The notes beneath the pieces are model-generated. The model saw nothing but the letters and a program-made list of their open reading frames with translations, was not told where the DNA came from and made no database searches. The position numbers and the translations under genes are program-made. Source: Actinomycetota bacterium (GTDB lineage Bacteria; Actinomycetota; Actinomycetes; Nanopelagicales; Nanopelagicaceae). From it: a stretch of DNA of 8,284 nucleotides. Shown piece after piece: positions 5,536 to 8,284 of the stretch (position 1 is the first letter of the stretch; the number at the start of each line of letters is the position of its first letter). The stretch lies in the NCBI GenBank assembly GCA_947480465.1, contig CANKCT010000029.1, positions 1-8,284 on the forward strand, in the 5' to 3' direction.

Positions 5536-7147
5536 TTTTGTAGGAATATCCCTGCTCGGCTAAGAAGCGTTGACGGTTCTGGGCAAAGTCTTGATCAATT
5601 GTGTCGCGCGAAATAACTGAATAAAACTTAGCTCCTCGGCCGTCTGACTTAGGGCGCAGAATACGTCCCAAACGCTGCGCTTCCTCCTGTCGGCTTCCAA
5701 AAGCACCTGAAACTTGTATTGCAATAGTGGCATCAGGTAAGTCAATAGAAAAGTTAGCCACTTTTGATACTACTAAGCAGGAAATTTCTCCAGATCTAAA
5801 TTTATTGAAAAGAACTTCACGTTCTTTAACTGGTGTATCACCTTTAATCAAGGGCACACCTAGGGTTTCTGAAAGTTCATCGAGCTGATCAATATATTGA
5901 CCGATAACTAATATTTGTTCACCTGCATGTTTTTCAACCAATGCCTCAACGACATTTCTCTTAGTCCGAGTCGTAGCACAGGAGCGATATCGATTTTCAG
6001 GTTCTGCCGTTGCATACATTAAACGCTCTGCCTCAGTTAAGTTCACTCGAACTTCGATGCATTCGGCTGGAGCAATGTAGCCTTGAGATTCAATCTCTTT
6101 CCAGGGAACGTCATAACGCTTAGGCCCAATGAGTGAAAAAACTTCACCTTCCATGCCGTCTTCACGAACGAGAGTTGCAGTTAAACCAAGGCGACGACGA
6201 GATTGAATATCGGCAGTAAAGCGGAAAATTGGCGCTGGAAGTAAGTGAACTTCGTCGTAAATGATCAAACCCCAGTCGTGGGTATCGAATAAATCTAAAT
6301 GTGCGTAAACACCATTCTTTTTCTTGGTCATAACTTGATAAGTAGCGATTGTTACTGGGCGAATCTCTTTTTTAGCACCTGAATACTCGCCAATCTCATC
6401 TTCGTTGAGCGTTGTTCGTTTCAATAATTCTTCGCGCCATTGACGGGCTGCAATCGTGTTTGTTACCAAGATTAGCGTTGTGGCTTTGGCATGTGCCATA
6501 GCTGCAGCCCCAACAATTGTTTTTCCAGCACCACAGGGGAGTACAACTACACCTGAACCGCCATGCCAAAATCCTTCTGCCGCTAACTCTTGATACGGAC
6601 GGATTTTCCAATCTTTTTGAACTAATTCAATTGGATGTGCTTGACCATCTACATAACCAGCAAAGTCTTCAGCAGGCCAACCTAAACGAAGCAGAGATTG
6701 TTTAATTGCTCCACGTTGGCTTGGTAGCACTGTAATTGTTTCAGCATCAATGCGAGCACCCAGTAATGGTGCAATCTTTCGTGCTCGAATCACTTCTTCT
6801 AAAACTGCGGTATCTGTTGTTACAAGAATGAGGCCATGAACTGGATCAGCTTCTAAACGCAATCGCCCATACCGTGACATGGTCTCTGCAACATCAATCA
6901 GAATTGAATGCGGGACGGCATAACGTGAATATTTAATGAGAGTATCAATTACTTGTTCAGCATCATGACCTGCTGCACGTGCATTCCATAAACCAAGTGG
7001 AGTGAGTCGATAAGTATGTATGTGCTCGGGAGATCGTTCTAACTCTGCAAATGGTGCAATTGCACGACGGCACTCAGTAGACATTGGGTGGTCAATATCC
7101 AAAAGTAAAGTCTTATCGCTTTGAACAATTAACGGGCCTTCAGTCAT
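5498..7147 (-). CDS. XPB/ERCC3-type DNA repair helicase (SF2)
   Basis: A 549-residue ATP-dependent 3'-5' DNA helicase, close to the length of mycobacterial XPB. Residues about 1-170 form the N-terminal XPB/Ssl2 region (TYRLTPLGLWNARAAG, then YAVPHSILIDVAETMSRYGR). The helicase core follows: the Q-motif-like region IRPYQELA (182-189), Walker A LPCGAGKT (K209), IATYQVMT (267-274), motif II DEVH (298-301), motif III LGLTATL (320-326), directly followed by the RED motif (328-330) that is the XPB hallmark. The C-terminal RecA lobe has SKVANFSIDLPDA (461-473) and motif VI QRLGRILRP (491-499). All expected catalytic residues are present. The start overlaps the M20 stop by 8 bases (ATGACTGA) and has a Shine-Dalgarno AAGGA 8 bases upstream, so it is a coupled distal operon gene. 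Likely role is DNA repair or transcription-linked remodelling. No Bax1-type nuclease partner is in the window. Confidence 0.96.
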   Translation of the reverse strand: MTEGPLIVQSDKTLLLDIDHPMSTECRRAIAPFAELERSPEHIHTYRLTPLGLWNARAAGHDAEQVIDTLIKYSRYAVPHSILIDVAETMSRYGRLRLEADPVHGLILVTTDTAVLEEVIRARKIAPLLGARIDAETITVLPSQRGAIKQSLLRLGWPAEDFAGYVDGQAHPIELVQKDWKIRPYQELAAEGFWHGGSGVVVLPCGAGKTIVGAAAMAHAKATTLILVTNTIAARQWREELLKRTTLNEDEIGEYSGAKKEIRPVTIATYQVMTKKKNGVYAHLDLFDTHDWGLIIYDEVHLLPAPIFRFTADIQSRRRLGLTATLVREDGMEGEVFSLIGPKRYDVPWKEIESQGYIAPAECIEVRVNLTEAERLMYATAEPENRYRSCATTRTKRNVVEALVEKHAGEQILVIGQYIDQLDELSETLGVPLIKGDTPVKEREVLFNKFRSGEISCLVVSKVANFSIDLPDATIAIQVSGAFGSRQEEAQRLGRILRPKSDGRGAKFYSVISRDTIDQDFAQNRQRFLAEQGYSYKIIDADDVFQGKI

Positions 7148-8201
7148 TTAGAATGTCCTTAATTAGTTCGTGCAATAAAACACTTCGTTCTTCGAGTGTT
7201 GTGATATCAACCCACTCATGAGCGGCATGCGCGCCATCTCCGATTGCGCCAAGGCCGTCCAACACTTGTGCACCTGCCGCAGCAGCAAAGTTTCCATCAC
7301 TTGCACCACCTACGGAGGCGTGTCCCAGGGGCGGCATACCAAGTTTTTTAGCTACTTTTTCAGCTCTTTCGTACAGTGCCATTGTTGAACTAATTTCTAA
7401 AGGGGGTCGGTTAAAACCACCTGTGATTTCATATCGAGTGGCAGGATTTACGGGTTGCAAGCTATGTATTGCTGTATCAATTCGTAGAAGTTCTTCGGTG
7501 GTAAATGAGCGAATATCAACATCGAGCACGGCTAAATCAGGAACCGTGTTTGTTGTATTTCCAGAACGTAACAGTGTTGGAACAACTGTAGTTCCAAACT
7601 CCTTATTTTCAAGTTCGGAAATAGCAAGAATTGCATGTGCTATTTCAATAGTTGAGTTAACACCTTTTTCTGGTTCGAGACCAGCATGAGATGCCTTTCC
7701 ATGAATTCTAATTTGATACATTGCAGTGCCTTTTCGGCCAGTTTTGACTTTGCCATTTAGTGTGGCCTCAAGAACAAGAACCGCCTTAGCACTGGTAGAA
7801 ATTTCTTTAATGAATTCTTTGCTTGTTGCACTTCCGGTTTCTTCATCACTTGTAGCGACTAAAGCCACCGAACCTTGAATCCCTTTCATTGCAAACAATG
7901 CTTGTACAAATCCAGCTTTCATATCGAAAATTCCAGGACCTGTGGCTGCATTATCTTTTATTCTCCACAGCGGCGTAAATGAGCCTTTTGGCCAAACCGT
8001 ATCTAAATGTGCGAGCACGACAACTTCCGGATTCTCTACTCCCCACCAAAAAACTGGCCGCCCATTAACATCTAAAATTTTTGCATGGGAACCTAAAACT
8101 TCATGTGCAATATCACTTGCAAGACTAATAACATCGCGACAAGCATCTAAATCTTCAGTTGGAGACTCCAACCGAACAAGTTTTTCAAGTGCTGACAGCA
8201 T
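7140..8201 (-). CDS. M20 family metallopeptidase, carboxypeptidase G2-like
   Basis: A 353-residue cytosolic enzyme (no signal peptide) of the M20 two-zinc aminoacylase/carboxypeptidase family. Metal and catalytic residues are all visible: H65 and D67 in AHLDTVWPKG, bridging D93 in GPGIFDMKAG, catalytic E120 and ligand E121 in SDEETGS, E145 in VLEAT, and H325 in GAHAAHEWVD. The dimerisation (lid) domain spans about 155-265 and contains KASHAGLEPEKG with H172. HLDTV and GPGIxDMK are closest to carboxypeptidase G2-like glutamate carboxypeptidases, so the product probably hydrolyses an N-acyl or peptide bond next to a C-terminal amino acid; the real substrate cannot be read. It is slightly shorter than typical CPG2 but looks complete. 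ATG 8201 has no Shine-Dalgarno, but TAGACT at -12 to -7 suggests its own leaderless start despite only 9 bases from the preceding stop. It is coupled downstream to the helicase. Confidence 0.94.
   Translation of the reverse strand: MLSALEKLVRLESPTEDLDACRDVISLASDIAHEVLGSHAKILDVNGRPVFWWGVENPEVVVLAHLDTVWPKGSFTPLWRIKDNAATGPGIFDMKAGFVQALFAMKGIQGSVALVATSDEETGSATSKEFIKEISTSAKAVLVLEATLNGKVKTGRKGTAMYQIRIHGKASHAGLEPEKGVNSTIEIAHAILAISELENKEFGTTVVPTLLRSGNTTNTVPDLAVLDVDIRSFTTEELLRIDTAIHSLQPVNPATRYEITGGFNRPPLEISSTMALYERAEKVAKKLGMPPLGHASVGGASDGNFAAAAGAQVLDGLGAIGDGAHAAHEWVDITTLEERSVLLHELIKDILND
7156..7160 (-). promoter_or_regulatory. Shine-Dalgarno of the helicase gene inside the M20 3' end
   Basis: On the minus strand AAGGA lies 8 bases before the helicase ATG and within the last codons of the M20 gene. 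It is the clearest ribosome binding site in the window and supports the ATG at 7147 as the start. It contrasts with the transcript-leading genes, which have none. Confidence 0.6.
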
Positions 8202-8207
8202 GGACTA

Positions 8208-8213
8208 AGTCTA
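8208..8213 (-). promoter_or_regulatory. Candidate -10 element of the M20-helicase transcript
   Basis: On the minus strand TAGACT (TANNNT) occupies exactly -12 to -7 relative to the A of the M20 ATG, the same geometry as at proC. Its first three bases are the TAG stop codon of the upstream partial gene. It would allow the M20-helicase pair to be transcribed leaderlessly and independently of the upstream gene. Because stop codons often supply TA, coincidence is possible. Confidence 0.4.
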
Positions 8214-8284
8214 TATCGGTGCTACGCCGGTGATACGTGGAATTCGAAATGACTGAACTTCTCCAGTTGCATGGTCGCGGGCCA
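8211..8284 (-). CDS. Partial CDS: C-terminus of a probable helicase-associated/WYL-like protein
   Basis: An open minus-strand frame enters from the window edge and ends at TAG (8211-8213), giving 23 complete codons that read ARDHA then TGEVQSFRIPRITGVAPI. The pattern 'DHxTGEVxxFRIxRITGVAP' resembles the C-terminal WYL-like end of actinobacterial helicase-associated proteins (the Rv0862c type, which in mycobacteria lies next to the XPB helicase gene) and of WYL-domain regulators. The strand, the 9-base gap to M20 and the nearby XPB helicase fit this. Only the tail is visible, so the identity is an inference from a short stretch. The 5' part lies outside the window. Confidence 0.6.
   Translation of the reverse strand, partial: ARDHATGEVQSFRIPRITGVAPI

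Noticed and set aside
1..8284. Search for mobile elements, CRISPR arrays, tRNA, toxin-antitoxin or defence modules
   Set aside because: No transposase, integrase, regularly spaced repeats, cloverleaf or paired small toxin/antitoxin frames were seen; the XPB helicase has the housekeeping XPB architecture and no defence partner nearby.

Overview
The window looks like a piece of a small, gene-dense genome of a low-to-mid-GC actinobacterium, most plausibly a streamlined aquatic lineage such as the freshwater acI group (Nanopelagicales). The basis is indirect. The GC content is modest by eye, and genes abut or overlap at almost every junction. An XPB-type helicase of the actinobacterial kind is present, and next to it are traces of its helicase-associated partner. 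The cysteine-rich 270-residue protein resembles conserved actinobacterial proteins. No mobile element, CRISPR array, tRNA or rRNA is visible, and no gap exceeds about 40 bases, so there is no unexplained large non-coding stretch.

Layout from left to right: (1) a minus-strand cysteine-rich protein (22-834), divergent from (2) proC (874-1677), which overlaps by 4 bases (3) a secreted, probably beta-propeller protein (1674-2861). This meets tail to tail, with interlocked stop codons, (4) a large secreted metalloprotease with HExxH, Fn3 and beta-propeller-like repeats (2858-5245, minus). Divergent from the protease is (5) a short glutaredoxin-like protein (5281-5535), whose 3' end overlaps by 38 bases the end of (6) an XPB/ERCC3-type DNA helicase (5498-7147, minus). 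The helicase start overlaps by 8 bases the end of (7) an M20 carboxypeptidase-G2-like metallopeptidase (7140-8201, minus). Nine bases upstream of the peptidase lies the stop codon of (8) a partial minus-strand gene cut by the window edge, whose visible tail resembles the C-terminus of helicase-associated/WYL-like proteins.

A recurring regulatory pattern is visible. Four genes that probably head transcripts (the 270-residue gene, proC, the metalloprotease and M20) lack a Shine-Dalgarno sequence. Each has a TANNNT -10-like hexamer 6 or 8 bases before its ATG, the geometry expected for leaderless or nearly leaderless transcripts, which are common in Actinobacteria. The internal operon gene (the helicase) instead has an AAGGA Shine-Dalgarno. 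In the 39-base divergent gap before proC, the two candidate -10 elements are the two arms of a perfect 7-base inverted repeat.

Metabolically the genes are a mixture: proline synthesis, probable extracellular protein or peptide breakdown (secreted protease, cytosolic M20 peptidase), redox, and DNA repair. I see no convincing new multi-gene system. The most noteworthy items are the metalloprotease with a leishmanolysin-like displaced third zinc histidine, the symmetric divergent promoter, and the peptidase sitting between two helicase-related genes.
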